A stretch of DNA of 61,512 nt. It comes from Stenotrophomonas maltophilia. GTDB lineage: Bacteria; Pseudomonadota; Gammaproteobacteria; Xanthomonadales; Xanthomonadaceae. Below, piece by piece: positions 1-8,108 of this stretch. Both the position numbers and the translations under genes were made by a program. Below the pieces are notes generated by a model. It ran no database searches, had not been told where the DNA came from, and worked only from the letters and a program-made list of their open reading frames with translations. How positions within the stretch are numbered: position 1 is the first letter of the stretch; each line of letters starts with the position of its first letter. The DNA is taken from contig NZ_RAUX01000026.1 of assembly GCF_013464485.1 (NCBI RefSeq), positions 39,612 through 101,123 on the forward strand. The letters run 5' to 3'.

Positions 1-63
1 CCCGCCGCCATCGCTTCCGTCTTCGCGGTTGGGGAGCCGCAGGGCGGGCCCCGGTCCGCCGTG

Positions 64-113
64 GTAGAGCGGGCCGCTGGCCCGCTGCAGTAGAGCGGAC
101 TGTTAGTCCGCTG
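64..113. repeat. Two tandem GTAG-type REP palindromes (SMAG-like)
   Basis: Two imperfect palindromes lie head to tail, each starting with GTAG: 64-87 (arms AGCGGGCC/GGCCCGCT) and 90-113 (arms AGCGGACT/AGTCCGCT). The GTAG end plus a 20-25 base palindrome matches the SMAG repeat class described in S. maltophilia. The rest of 1-312 holds no gene I can support; it is presumably the 3' side of an upstream gene and the promoter of the PII gene. Confidence 0.75.
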
Positions 114-114
114 A

Positions 115-651
<537 letters not shown>

Positions 652-672
652 CCCCCTTCCGGAGACTCCCCC

Positions 673-2106
673 ATGAAGATGCGCCTTCTCACCGGGTGGC
701 AAGCCCGGTTCCATCTGGTGTGCCTGTTGATGCTGCTCAGCGCGCTGGCCGCGGGTGCCTGGCCGGGCAGTGCTCACGCCCAGGTGCAGGTATCGCCGCT
801 GCCGAGCGAAAGCGTGGCCGTTGAACCACTGCAGGATCCGGTCGCCGCCGCCGCCGCTGCGCCGGCCGTGGCCGAAGCGGCGGCCGCCTATGACCGTGGC
901 GATGTGGCCTGGATGCTCACTTCCACTCTGCTGGTGCTGCTGATGGTGGTGCCGGGCCTGGCGCTGTTCTACGGCGGCCTGGTGCGTTCGAAGAACGTGC
1001 TGTCGGTGCTCAGCCAGATCCTGGTGGTGTTCTCGCTGGTGCTGCTGCTGTGGGTGGCCTACGGCTACAGCGCGGTGTTCAGCGCGGGCAATCCGTTCTT
1101 CGGCTCGTTTACCGAGTTCGCCTTCCTCAAGGGCTTCACGCCCGACTCGGTCGGCAACACGCCGATCAAGGGCCTGCCGGATTACCTGTTCGTCGCCTTC
1201 CAGTCGACCTTCGCCGGCATCACCACCGCGCTGATCGTCGGTGCTTTCGCCGAACGCATCAAATTCCGTGCCGTGCTGCTTTTCTCGGCGCTGTGGTTCA
1301 CCCTCAGCTACATCCCGATGGCGCACATCGTCTGGGGTGGCGGCTACCTGGGTGAGATGGGCGCGATCGATTTCGCCGGTGGCACCGTGGTCCACATCAA
1401 CGCAGGTGTGGCCGGTCTGGTCGCCGCGTGGTTCGTCGGCAAGCGCCTGGGCTATGGCCAGACCGCGCTGAAGCCGCACAACGTGCCGTTTACCTACATC
1501 GGCGCGATGCTGCTGTGGGTCGGCTGGTTCGGCTTCAACGCGGGTTCCGCCGCTGCCGCCGATACCGTCGCCTCGCTGGCCTTCCTCAACACCGTGCTGG
1601 CCACGGCCGCTGCCGTACTCGGTTGGACGCTGGTGGAAGCGATCAGCAAGGGCAAACCGTCGGCACTGGGCGCCGCCTCGGGTGCGGTGGCCGGTCTGGT
1701 CGGCATCACCCCGGCCTGCGGCACAGTCGGCCCGCTCGGCGCGATCGTCATCGGCTTCGTCGCCGGCGTGGTCTGCGTGTGGGGTGTGACCGGTCTCAAG
1801 CGCCTGCTGAAGGTGGACGACACCGCCGACGTGTTCGGCGTACACGGTGTCGGCGGTATCGTCGGCGCGATCCTCACCGGCGTGTTCAGTGCGCAGTCGC
1901 TGGGCGGCACCAAGGCCGATCTGGATATCGCGCACCAAGTGTGGGTGCAGGTGGTCAGTGTTGGCCTGACGGTGGTCTGGTCGGCGGTGGTGACCACGCT
2001 GATCCTGCTGGTGGTGCGCAGCGTGGTTGGCCTGCGCGTGACCGAGGAAGCAGAGCGCACCGGCCTGGATGTGACCTCGCACGGTGAATCGGCCTACGAG
2101 GCCTGA
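673..2106 (+). CDS. amtB: Ammonium transporter AmtB
   Basis: A 477-residue inner-membrane ammonium channel of the Amt/Mep/Rh family. It has a cleavable signal peptide (a hydrophobic stretch ending near AHA at about residue 36), an alanine-rich linker, and about eleven hydrophobic spans from residue 75 onward. The two pore histidines are visible in GGTVVHINAG and FGVHGVGG. Length and order match trimeric AmtB. It lies directly downstream of the PII gene, which fits control of the channel by GlnK binding. A GGAG ribosome-binding site at 661-664 precedes the ATG. A hairpin with a T-run follows the gene. Confidence 0.95.
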   Translation: MKMRLLTGWQARFHLVCLLMLLSALAAGAWPGSAHAQVQVSPLPSESVAVEPLQDPVAAAAAAPAVAEAAAAYDRGDVAWMLTSTLLVLLMVVPGLALFYGGLVRSKNVLSVLSQILVVFSLVLLLWVAYGYSAVFSAGNPFFGSFTEFAFLKGFTPDSVGNTPIKGLPDYLFVAFQSTFAGITTALIVGAFAERIKFRAVLLFSALWFTLSYIPMAHIVWGGGYLGEMGAIDFAGGTVVHINAGVAGLVAAWFVGKRLGYGQTALKPHNVPFTYIGAMLLWVGWFGFNAGSAAAADTVASLAFLNTVLATAAAVLGWTLVEAISKGKPSALGAASGAVAGLVGITPACGTVGPLGAIVIGFVAGVVCVWGVTGLKRLLKVDDTADVFGVHGVGGIVGAILTGVFSAQSLGGTKADLDIAHQVWVQVVSVGLTVVWSAVVTTLILLVVRSVVGLRVTEEAERTGLDVTSHGESAYEA

Positions 2107-2114
2107 TGCATGAC

Positions 2115-2139
2115 GGGCGGCCCTGCGGGGCTGCCTTTT
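2115..2139 (+). terminator. Probable Rho-independent terminator of glnK-amtB
   Basis: Arms GGCGGCCC and GGGCTGCC, with one G.U pair and a TGC loop, are followed by TTTT eight bases after the amtB stop codon. Confidence 0.6.
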
Positions 2140-2147
2140 GCGTTGGG

Positions 2148-2207
2148 TGGGTGCCAGGCTTGCCTGGCACTGCTCCTGCTCTGATGGGTGCCAAGCTTGC
2201 TCGGCAC
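2148..2207. repeat. Two REP palindromes of the GTGGGTGCC subtype
   Basis: GTGCCAGGC...GCCTGGCAC (about 2151-2170) and GTGCCAAGCTTGCTCGGCAC (2188-2207) are each preceded by GGGT. The same unit recurs many times in this window with GTAG or GTGG at its left end, so these look like decayed SMAG copies. They sit between amtB and the amidase gene. Confidence 0.6.
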
Positions 2208-2248
2208 GGCGGCATGCATCATCGCGCCTGATCGCGCACAATCAGGCC

Positions 2249-2995
2249 ATGCACCCGATCCGCACTGTCCTGATGCTCTCGGCCTGCCTGCTGCTGGCCG
2301 CCTGTGCGTCCACACCGCAGGAAACCCGCAATCCGCTCGCCACCTGGGTGCCGTCACCCAATCAGAACGCGCGCACGCCGGTCATCATCGTCATCCACCA
2401 CACCGAGCAGAGATCGGTGCAGCAGAGCCTGCATACGCTGCGTACCGCCAACAGCGGTGGCCGCGTCAGTGCGCACTACCTGATCGGTGCCGATGGCCAT
2501 CGCTACCAGCTGGTCGCTGATGAGCGCCGTGCGTGGCATGCCGGTGCCGGACGCTGGGGCACCATCACCGATCTCAATTCAGCCTCGATCGGCATCGAGC
2601 TCGACAACGATGGCCGCAGTCCGTTCAGCCCAGCGCAGATCGAATCGCTGATCGTGCTGCTGCGCGACCTCACTGAACGGTTGAACATCCTCCCGCGCCA
2701 GGTGATCGGCCACGCCGATCTGGCGCCGACGCGCAAGCAGGATCCAAGCCGTTTCTTCCCTTGGCAGCAGCTGGTCGAGGCCGGATTCGGCGTCTGGCCG
2801 CGTGCGGCCGATGGCGCTGCGCCGGAGGGCTTCGACGCGTGGAATGCGCTGGCCCGCTTCGGTTATCCGCTGGACAACCGCGAGGCTACCGTCGCCGCCT
2901 TCCACCGCCGTTTCCGTGGTCGCGACGATCTGCCGAAGACGCTGGATGCCGAAGACGCGCGCATCCTGCACTCGCTGCTGTTGCAGACGCCGTAA
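2249..2995 (+). CDS. AmpD/AmiD-type N-acetylmuramoyl-L-alanine amidase lipoprotein
   Basis: A 248-residue outer-membrane or periplasmic lipoprotein that should cleave the amide bond between MurNAc or anhydroMurNAc and the peptide stem. The signal peptide ends in the lipobox LLAAC (Cys19). The Amidase_2 domain spans about residues 43-185. Zinc ligands are recognisable as His50 (IIVIHHTE) and the His and Asp of GHADLAPTRKQDPS. A C-terminal extension after FPW resembles the peptidoglycan-binding tail of AmiD/AmpDh2. A start at 2249 puts the signal peptide at the N-terminus; a longer in-frame reading from 2138 runs through repeat sequence and is rejected. The lipoprotein form argues for AmiD or AmpDh rather than cytoplasmic AmpD. 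Confidence 0.85.
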   Translation: MHPIRTVLMLSACLLLAACASTPQETRNPLATWVPSPNQNARTPVIIVIHHTEQRSVQQSLHTLRTANSGGRVSAHYLIGADGHRYQLVADERRAWHAGAGRWGTITDLNSASIGIELDNDGRSPFSPAQIESLIVLLRDLTERLNILPRQVIGHADLAPTRKQDPSRFFPWQQLVEAGFGVWPRAADGAAPEGFDAWNALARFGYPLDNREATVAAFHRRFRGRDDLPKTLDAEDARILHSLLLQTP

Positions 2996-3002
2996 AGAGG
3001 GC

Positions 3003-3021
3003 TGCCGGCTTGCAGCCGGCA
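3003..3021. repeat. GC-rich hairpin after the amidase gene
   Basis: GCCGGC-TTGCA-GCCGGC makes a stem-loop just after the stop codon. There is no T-run, so it may be a REP remnant or an mRNA-stabilising hairpin rather than a terminator. Confidence 0.4.
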
Positions 3022-3113
3022 ACGGGCTAATCCCTCGGCAATCTGATCGGAATCACGGAATGGATGGCTGTGGGAACTTTTTGCAATCCATTCGATGTTG
3101 TTCAAGGAGGTGA

Positions 3114-3653
3114 ATGCCTAAGGTCGCCCGACATCGTCAATCGAGCGAATTGCCTCTCATGCGCTACTCCAAAGCCCAGGTTCTGCTGCACTGGATCTCT
3201 GCGGTCATCATCCTTTGGGCCACCATCAGTGGTTTCTGCGTGGCGCTCCTTGACGTGCCGCATACCGTCGCGGAAGCCATCGCCTTCTTCAACGTATCCA
3301 TCACCTCGGTGTTGATTCCGTTGTTTGCCGTACGCGTGGTGATTGCCGTCTCAAATCACGGGGATGCACCCGCCAGCGCTGCGGAATGGGCCGCGTTGAT
3401 TGCTCACGCCGCGTTGTATCTTGTCACGATCGTTGTGCTGCTGACCGGCGTGCTGATGATGGAGCGGGAGATCAACGTGTTCAACCTGGTGACCTTCCCA
3501 CAACCCGTTACCGACCCGCAGATGACAATGGCATTCAATACTGCACATCGATATGCATGCGTCCTGCTTGCCGGGCTCCTGTTCCTGCATATCGGTGCCG
3601 TGGTCAAGCATCATCTTTCGGGCAATGCGATCCTGAAGCGGATGAGTTGGTAA
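3114..3653 (+). CDS. Cytochrome b561-type diheme membrane protein
   Basis: A 179-residue protein with four hydrophobic segments and the b561 signature. The conserved N-terminal pattern MRYSKAQVLLHW begins at residue 16, and histidines in LLHW, NTAHRYA, FLHIGAV and VKHHL are candidate heme ligands. Bacterial cytochrome b561 proteins pass electrons between quinol and periplasmic acceptors or superoxide. The start is ambiguous: ATG 3114 follows a perfect AAGGAGGTGA with very tight spacing, while ATG 3159 gives the usual family N-terminus but has a poor ribosome-binding site. It stands alone between a hairpin and mltA. Confidence 0.75.
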   Translation: MPKVARHRQSSELPLMRYSKAQVLLHWISAVIILWATISGFCVALLDVPHTVAEAIAFFNVSITSVLIPLFAVRVVIAVSNHGDAPASAAEWAALIAHAALYLVTIVVLLTGVLMMEREINVFNLVTFPQPVTDPQMTMAFNTAHRYACVLLAGLLFLHIGAVVKHHLSGNAILKRMSW

Positions 3654-3703
3654 ACCTCATGAAAAGCTGCTCTGCAGCGTGTCGTTTGCACTACATTTGA
3701 CCG

Positions 3704-4867
3704 ATGACCACATTCAACACCCAATCGAACCGCAGGTACTGGAGCCTGGGTGCCCTCGTACTGATGGCGGGGTGCTCCACGTTGGGAACACCACCAGCAA
3801 TGTCGCCTGCCCCGTCGCCCGCGACCTACGCCAGGACCACATGGAGCGCATTGCCTCCGGTCTCCGACAGTGATCTGAAGGCCGGCTTCGTTGCCTGGCG
3901 CAGCAGCTGCACCCGCCTGAAGAACGATGGGGTCTGGGCCAAACCCTGCAGCACGGCCGCAGCGGTTTCAGACAAGGATCCAGCCGCGATCCGCCAGTTC
4001 CTGCAGCGCGACCTTGATGTCTACGCGCTGCGTGCCGGTGGCCACCAGGCCGACGGATTGATCACCGGCTACTACGAGCCGATCTACCCCGGCAGCCTCA
4101 CCCGCACCGACAAGGCGACGGTGCCGGTCTACGGCACGCCGGATGATCTGGTGGTGGTGCAGCTGGACAGCCTCTACCCGGAACTGAAGGGCAAGCGTCT
4201 GCGTGGTCGCGTCGAGGGCAAGGCGCTCAAGCCCTACGACGACGCCGGTACCATCGCGGCCAAGGGCGCCAAGGCGCCAGTGCTGGCCTGGCTGACCGAC
4301 CCGATGGACCTGCAGTTGCTGCAGATCCAGGGGTCCGGCCGGGTGCGCCTGGCCGATGGCAAGCAGGTGCGTCTGGCATACGCCGAGCAGAACGGCCACC
4401 CCTACCGTGCCATCGGCCGCTGGCTGGTGGACCAGGGCCAGCTGAAAAAGGAAGACGTCACCATGGACGCGATCCGCGCCTGGGCCCGGGCCAATCCCGC
4501 GCGCGTGCCGGAACTGCTGCGCAGCAATCCCAGCTACGTGTTCTTCGTGCGCAACCCGGACAGCCCGGAAGGCCCGCGCGGTTCACTGAACGTGCCGCTT
4601 ACCGCCGGGTACAGCGTGGCAGTGGACCGCACCGTGGTGCCGTTGGGCAGCCTGCTGTGGCTGTCCACCACGCGCCCCGACGGCAGCCCGGTGGTGCGCC
4701 CGGTGGCCGCGCAGGACACCGGCGGTGCGATTGCCGGTGAAGTGCGCGCCGACCTGTACTGGGGCAGCGGCGATGCCGCTGGCAAGCTGGCCGGCGACAT
4801 GAAGCAGAAGGGCAACATCTGGATGCTGTGGCCGAAGGGCGTAGCGTTGCCGGCGCCGGCTCAATGA
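3704..4867 (+). CDS. mltA: Membrane-bound lytic murein transglycosylase A (MltA)
   Basis: A 387-residue outer-membrane lipoprotein that cleaves the MurNAc-GlcNAc bond of peptidoglycan to give 1,6-anhydro-muropeptides. The lipobox is LMAGC (Cys24). The MltA barrel domain occupies about residues 100-250 (GYYEP, QIQGSGRV). It is followed by the 3D domain with its conserved acidic residues (AAQDTGGAI, EVRADLYWG), which supplies the catalytic aspartate. Length is normal for the family. With the nearby amidase it gives a local murein-turnover theme. No good ribosome-binding site precedes the ATG. Confidence 0.93.
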   Translation: MTTFNTQSNRRYWSLGALVLMAGCSTLGTPPAMSPAPSPATYARTTWSALPPVSDSDLKAGFVAWRSSCTRLKNDGVWAKPCSTAAAVSDKDPAAIRQFLQRDLDVYALRAGGHQADGLITGYYEPIYPGSLTRTDKATVPVYGTPDDLVVVQLDSLYPELKGKRLRGRVEGKALKPYDDAGTIAAKGAKAPVLAWLTDPMDLQLLQIQGSGRVRLADGKQVRLAYAEQNGHPYRAIGRWLVDQGQLKKEDVTMDAIRAWARANPARVPELLRSNPSYVFFVRNPDSPEGPRGSLNVPLTAGYSVAVDRTVVPLGSLLWLSTTRPDGSPVVRPVAAQDTGGAIAGEVRADLYWGSGDAAGKLAGDMKQKGNIWMLWPKGVALPAPAQ

Positions 4868-4951
4868 AGCGCTCACCTGCGCGCTGCGAGGTCGGGCGAT
4901 AATGGCGCCATTCCGAACTTTCCGGCCGCGCCTGCGGCCAGGACCCCTGCA

Positions 4952-5266
4952 ATGACCTACGCAAAGCACAACGCAAGACCCGGCGCGAAGTCCGCCGCAA
5001 AGAAGTACTACAAGCACTGGGCCGAATCGGGCCTGGGCAAGGGCAACGTGCTGATGGAAGCCCGCGGCGAGAAGATCGTGCGCCAGGTGGAAATCTACGG
5101 TACCAAGATGGTCTGGGCCGACGAGCATGCCCACAGCGACGACCGCTTCCTGCTGGCCGACCAGCCGGTGTCGTTCCTGGATTTCGACGAGGACGACGAA
5201 ATCTCCGCGCGCGAATTCGAAAGCGCCTGGAAGAAGGCCAGGGAAGCCACCGGCTACCCGGTGTAA
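4952..5266 (+). CDS. Small conserved soluble protein of unknown function
   Basis: A 104-residue charged protein without signal peptide or membrane segment. The N-terminal third is basic (KSAAKKYYKHWAESGLGKG). The C-terminal part is acidic (DFDEDDEISAREFESAW), which would suit a small alpha/beta fold. I do not recognise the family. Codon use matches the neighbours, and reading starts at the first ATG after an 84-base gap behind mltA, so it is probably a real gene. Confidence 0.7.
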   Translation: MTYAKHNARPGAKSAAKKYYKHWAESGLGKGNVLMEARGEKIVRQVEIYGTKMVWADEHAHSDDRFLLADQPVSFLDFDEDDEISAREFESAWKKAREATGYPV

Positions 5267-5290
5267 TCGCATCATTCGGCACCCGCGCCT

Positions 5291-5388
5291 GTAAGGTCGA
5301 GCCACGCTCGACTGCTTCACCGCCCTTGTAGAGTCGAGCCATGCTCGACTGCTTTTGGCTGCGGCAGTCGAGCAGGGCTCGACTCTAC
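5291..5388. repeat. Cluster of three REP/SMAG palindromes
   Basis: One degenerate unit (5291-5315, beginning GTAAGG) and two units with GTAG ends, 5328-5352 and, in inverted orientation, 5364-5388, share the core TCGAGCC..GCTCGA. The last two form a head-to-head dimer with GTAG at both outer ends, which would fold into a large hairpin. The dimer ends 15 bases before the Zur box of the next gene. Confidence 0.8.
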
Positions 5389-5402
5389 AAAGAGTTGCGG
5401 AC

Positions 5403-5425
5403 GAAATGTTATATAATTACATTTT
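5403..5425 (+). promoter_or_regulatory. Predicted Zur (zinc uptake regulator) operator and promoter
   Basis: The left half GAAATGTTATA is identical to the left half of the Zur box consensus. The right half (5415-5425, AATTACATTTT) matches the inverted half at eight of eleven positions. A TATAAT hexamer at 5412-5417 lies inside the box, so a bound repressor would cover the -10 region. The box ends 20 bases before the receptor ATG, leaving room only for a very short leader. It is strikingly AT-rich in a GC-rich region. Confidence 0.75.
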
Positions 5426-5445
5426 GTCCGCACCCTTCCGCCCCG

Positions 5446-7491
5446 ATGAAGACCCCCACGCTGGTGGCCGCCCTCGCAGCCGCGCCGTTTGCCCCCAACG
5501 TACTCGCACAATCGGCCGACGCCGCGCTCACCCTAGGCAAGGTCCAGGTGCACCAGCACGGCGAAGGCCAGCTCAGCGCGCATCAGGTGCTGACCTCGGT
5601 GGACGTGCTGGGTGCAGACCAGATCGAAGACCGCAACGTCTCGCACAGCTGGGAACTGCTGGGGCAGATGCCCGGCATCCAGCTCACCGAAACCCGGCAG
5701 GGCGCCGAATCGGGCAAGGTCAGCTTCCGCGCCTTCAACGGCGAGGGCTACCTCAATGCCATCAAGACCCTGATCGACGGCATTCCCAGCAACGTCAACA
5801 GCGGCAACCAGCGCTTCATCGACATGCTGTTCCCGCTGGAAATCAGCTACATCGAAGTGGTCCGCGGTACCAACGACCCGCGCTACGGGCTGCACAACAT
5901 CGGCGGCAACGTGAACTTTGGTACCCGCCAGGGCGGCAACTACACCGACGCGCGGCTGGCCTACGGCAGCTACAACACCCGAGATACGCAGCTGGCGATG
6001 GGGCGCGAAGCGGATGGCTTCGCGCAGAACTACTTCATTGGCACCCAGGCCAGTGATGGCTACCGCGACCACGACACCTCGAAGAAGTATTCGCTGGGTG
6101 GCAAGTGGTTCTACGGCTCACTGGACGACGGCCTGCGCGTGGGCCTGACCGCGCGCGCCTACCACCACGAAGCCGACGAACCGGGCTTCATGACCGCCGA
6201 GGAACTGCGCACGCACCGCCGTGGCAGCGACCTGCGCAATGCCAACGATGGCGATGACCGCGACATGCGGCAGATCGCTGCGCACGTGGACCTGAAGCTG
6301 TCCGACGCGCTCACCTTCGGCACGCGGCTCTATTACAACCGCTACGAGGACGACCGCCGGGTGACCTTCAGCGACCTGCCCACCGGCAATCTGCCACGCC
6401 AGCGTCGTGTGTGGGACGAACGCCAGGCCGGCCTGATCAGCACGCTCACCTGGCAGGCCGGCCCCGCGCTCACCGTGGAGGGTGGCCTCAACTACGAACA
6501 GCAGGACAACGGCTATATCCGCCAGCGCTACGCCTACGCCGAACCCACTGATTACCACCAGCCGCCGGCGCGGGTGCAGAACGATGATCGCCACAGCTTC
6601 GACAACTGGGGCGCCTATGTGCAGGCCATCTACCAGCCCGCCGATGCCTGGAAGATCGTGCCGGCCTATCGCGTGGACCGTTTCAGCGGGCGCACCCGGC
6701 TGATGAACGGCGTCAGCGGCCGGCTGCAGGACTACGGCAGCATCGGCCAGCCCAAGCTGAGCGTCATCCACAGCCTGGGCGAGAACACCCACGTCTATGC
6801 CAACTGGGGCCGCACCTTCCAGGTGCTGACCGGTTCCACCGCGCCGGCCTACCTCACCCCGGGGCAGGCGCCGATGCAGCCCTCCACCAATACCGGCATG
6901 GAGCTGGGCCTGAAATTCCAGCCTTTCCGCGGCGCCCAGGCGCGGCTGGCAGTGTGGCAGCAGGACGCGGAAAACGAGGTGTCCAACATGCCAGCCACCG
7001 GCACCACGGTCACCCTGGGCAAGACCCGCCGCCGTGGCGTGGACGCGCAGATCAGCGCGCAGCTGGGCGCTGACTGGACCGTGTGGCTCTCGCACGCCTA
7101 CCAGGAGGCGAAGATCACCCGCGACGACCGCGATGCCAGCGTTTCCCTGCAGGGCCGCGAAGTGGCCGCCACGCCGCGCCACATCAGCAACCTGGGAGTG
7201 GACTACCAGGCCAGTAATGCACTGCGGCTGGGCCTGCAGGCGCGCGCGCAGGGCGACTACTACCTGGAAGAGCGGAACGTGGCCGGCAAGTTCGGCGGCT
7301 TCGCCGTGCTCGACCTCAGCGCCGCGTACCAGATCAACCCGCGCTGGAGTGTGGACCTGCAGCTGAAGAACGTCACCGGCCGCGAGTACGCCTACGCCTG
7401 GTACGACAGCTTCTTCTGGGACAGCGCCCGCCCGATGTTCTCGCCGGCCCCGGGCCGCAGCGTGTTCGTCGGCCTGAACATGATGCTGTGA
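5446..7491 (+). CDS. TonB-dependent outer-membrane receptor, probably zinc or zinc-metallophore
   Basis: A 681-residue 22-strand-type receptor. It has a signal peptide cut near VLAQS (residue 22), a TonB-box-like LGKVQV, a plug domain at about residues 50-165 (DVLGADQIEDR, YIEVVRGTNDPRYG) and a beta-barrel to the C-terminus. A histidine-rich segment HQHGEGQLSAHQ follows the TonB box and HH occurs in the barrel, as in ZnuD-type zinc receptors. The substrate call rests mainly on the Zur box covering its promoter. There is no ribosome-binding site before ATG 5446, so translation may be near-leaderless. It could instead import a metallophore or another Zur-controlled nutrient. Confidence 0.8.
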   Translation: MKTPTLVAALAAAPFAPNVLAQSADAALTLGKVQVHQHGEGQLSAHQVLTSVDVLGADQIEDRNVSHSWELLGQMPGIQLTETRQGAESGKVSFRAFNGEGYLNAIKTLIDGIPSNVNSGNQRFIDMLFPLEISYIEVVRGTNDPRYGLHNIGGNVNFGTRQGGNYTDARLAYGSYNTRDTQLAMGREADGFAQNYFIGTQASDGYRDHDTSKKYSLGGKWFYGSLDDGLRVGLTARAYHHEADEPGFMTAEELRTHRRGSDLRNANDGDDRDMRQIAAHVDLKLSDALTFGTRLYYNRYEDDRRVTFSDLPTGNLPRQRRVWDERQAGLISTLTWQAGPALTVEGGLNYEQQDNGYIRQRYAYAEPTDYHQPPARVQNDDRHSFDNWGAYVQAIYQPADAWKIVPAYRVDRFSGRTRLMNGVSGRLQDYGSIGQPKLSVIHSLGENTHVYANWGRTFQVLTGSTAPAYLTPGQAPMQPSTNTGMELGLKFQPFRGAQARLAVWQQDAENEVSNMPATGTTVTLGKTRRRGVDAQISAQLGADWTVWLSHAYQEAKITRDDRDASVSLQGREVAATPRHISNLGVDYQASNALRLGLQARAQGDYYLEERNVAGKFGGFAVLDLSAAYQINPRWSVDLQLKNVTGREYAYAWYDSFFWDSARPMFSPAPGRSVFVGLNMML

Positions 7492-7506
7492 CCGGCCATG
7501 CATCCG

Positions 7507-7571
7507 GTAGTGATCGAGCTTGCTCGACCTGCTGTGGTCAGAGCCCTTCCCTGCTGGGAAGGGATCTGACC
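7507..7571. repeat. SMAG-like palindrome followed by a GGTCAGA-type dyad
   Basis: 7507-7530 starts with GTAG and contains TCGAG-CTTG-CTCGA. At 7536-7571 a second, unrelated dyad has arms GGTCAGAGCCCTTCC and GGGAAGGGATCTGACC around CTGCT. The second type reappears at 55383-55415 and is a separate repeat family. Confidence 0.65.
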
Positions 7572-7581
7572 CCGGACAGGT

Positions 7582-7878
7582 TCATGCCACCGCGTTGTAA
7601 GGCTCGATCCGCGCCAGGACCTCAGCCAGCTTCTCCTTGGTCATCGCCGCATCGAAATCGGCCTGCAGACCGATCCAGAACTTGTCGGACACGCCGAAGT
7701 AACGGGATAGCCGCAGTCCGGTATCTGCCGTCACGGCGCGCTGGCCGGTAACAATCTCGCCGATCCGGCGCTGTGACACGCCAATGGCCTTGGCCAGGCG
7801 GTACTGGGTAATGCCAAGTGGCTCCAGGAACTCATGCAGCAGGATCTCGCCGGGAGCGGGGTAGGGGACGGTTCGCAT
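7582..7878 (-). CDS. higA: HigA-family antitoxin / XRE regulator
   Basis: A 98-residue protein of the HigA/VapI antidote family. It begins with the family pattern PHPGEILxxEFLEPLG (here PAPGEILLHEFLEPLGITQ), followed by a helix-turn-helix (YRLAKAIGVSQRRIGEIVTGQRAV) and the FWIGLQADFD motif. It would bind its own promoter and neutralise HigB. An AAGGAG ribosome-binding site at about 7887-7892 precedes the ATG. The toxin gene immediately upstream is deleted internally, so this is probably an orphan antitoxin, kept either as a regulator or to neutralise related toxins. Confidence 0.9.
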   Translation of the reverse strand: MRTVPYPAPGEILLHEFLEPLGITQYRLAKAIGVSQRRIGEIVTGQRAVTADTGLRLSRYFGVSDKFWIGLQADFDAAMTKEKLAEVLARIEPYNAVA

Positions 7879-7969
7879 GCGCGCGACTCCTTAAGTGGTA
7901 CCACCTCGGCACGCGCTGGCCATCGAACAGCGCCTGCGTGCGTTTGCAGGCAAACGACTGGATCTGCAT
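7832..7969 (-). pseudogene. higB: higB toxin remnant with internal deletion
   Basis: Reading from ATG 7969 gives MQIQSFACKRTQALFDGQRV, which matches the start of HigB/RelE-type toxins (pattern SFxxKxTxALFxGxRV). It then jumps straight to what looks like the end of the toxin gene (GAGGTGGT..TACCAC, compare the usual C-terminal EVVDYH) and the higA ribosome-binding site. About 65 internal codons, including all catalytic residues, are missing. The residual frame continues out of frame through higA to a TGA at 7832-7834, giving 45 residues. Confidence 0.75.
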
Positions 7970-7980
7970 GGTAGTAACGG

Positions 7981-7995
7981 CTATCGATAGTATCG
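7981..7995. promoter_or_regulatory. Candidate HigA operator palindromes
   Basis: The palindrome CTATCGATAG (7981-7990) overlaps the near-palindrome CGATAGTATCG (7985-7995) just upstream of the higB remnant start. This is where HigA-type operators usually lie. Pattern only. Confidence 0.45.
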
Positions 7996-8091
7996 TAAGG
8001 CGTTAGTATCCGATCAGCAAGCCTGACAGGTAATTCCCGGGCACGACGTCCGGTGACGTACTCGACGTGATCTGATGCTCGTCCTCGGTTT

Positions 8092-8108
8092 TGCACTACA
8101 TTGGTGCA
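8092..8108. promoter_or_regulatory. Predicted NtrC binding site at the ntrB start
   Basis: TGCACTACATTGGTGCA is a 17-base dyad that fits the NtrC consensus TGCACYANNNTGGTGCA at every fixed position. It ends on the base before the ntrB ATG. A phosphorylated NtrC dimer bound here would block or tune ntrBC expression, as at the glnL promoter of enterobacteria. Confidence 0.8.
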
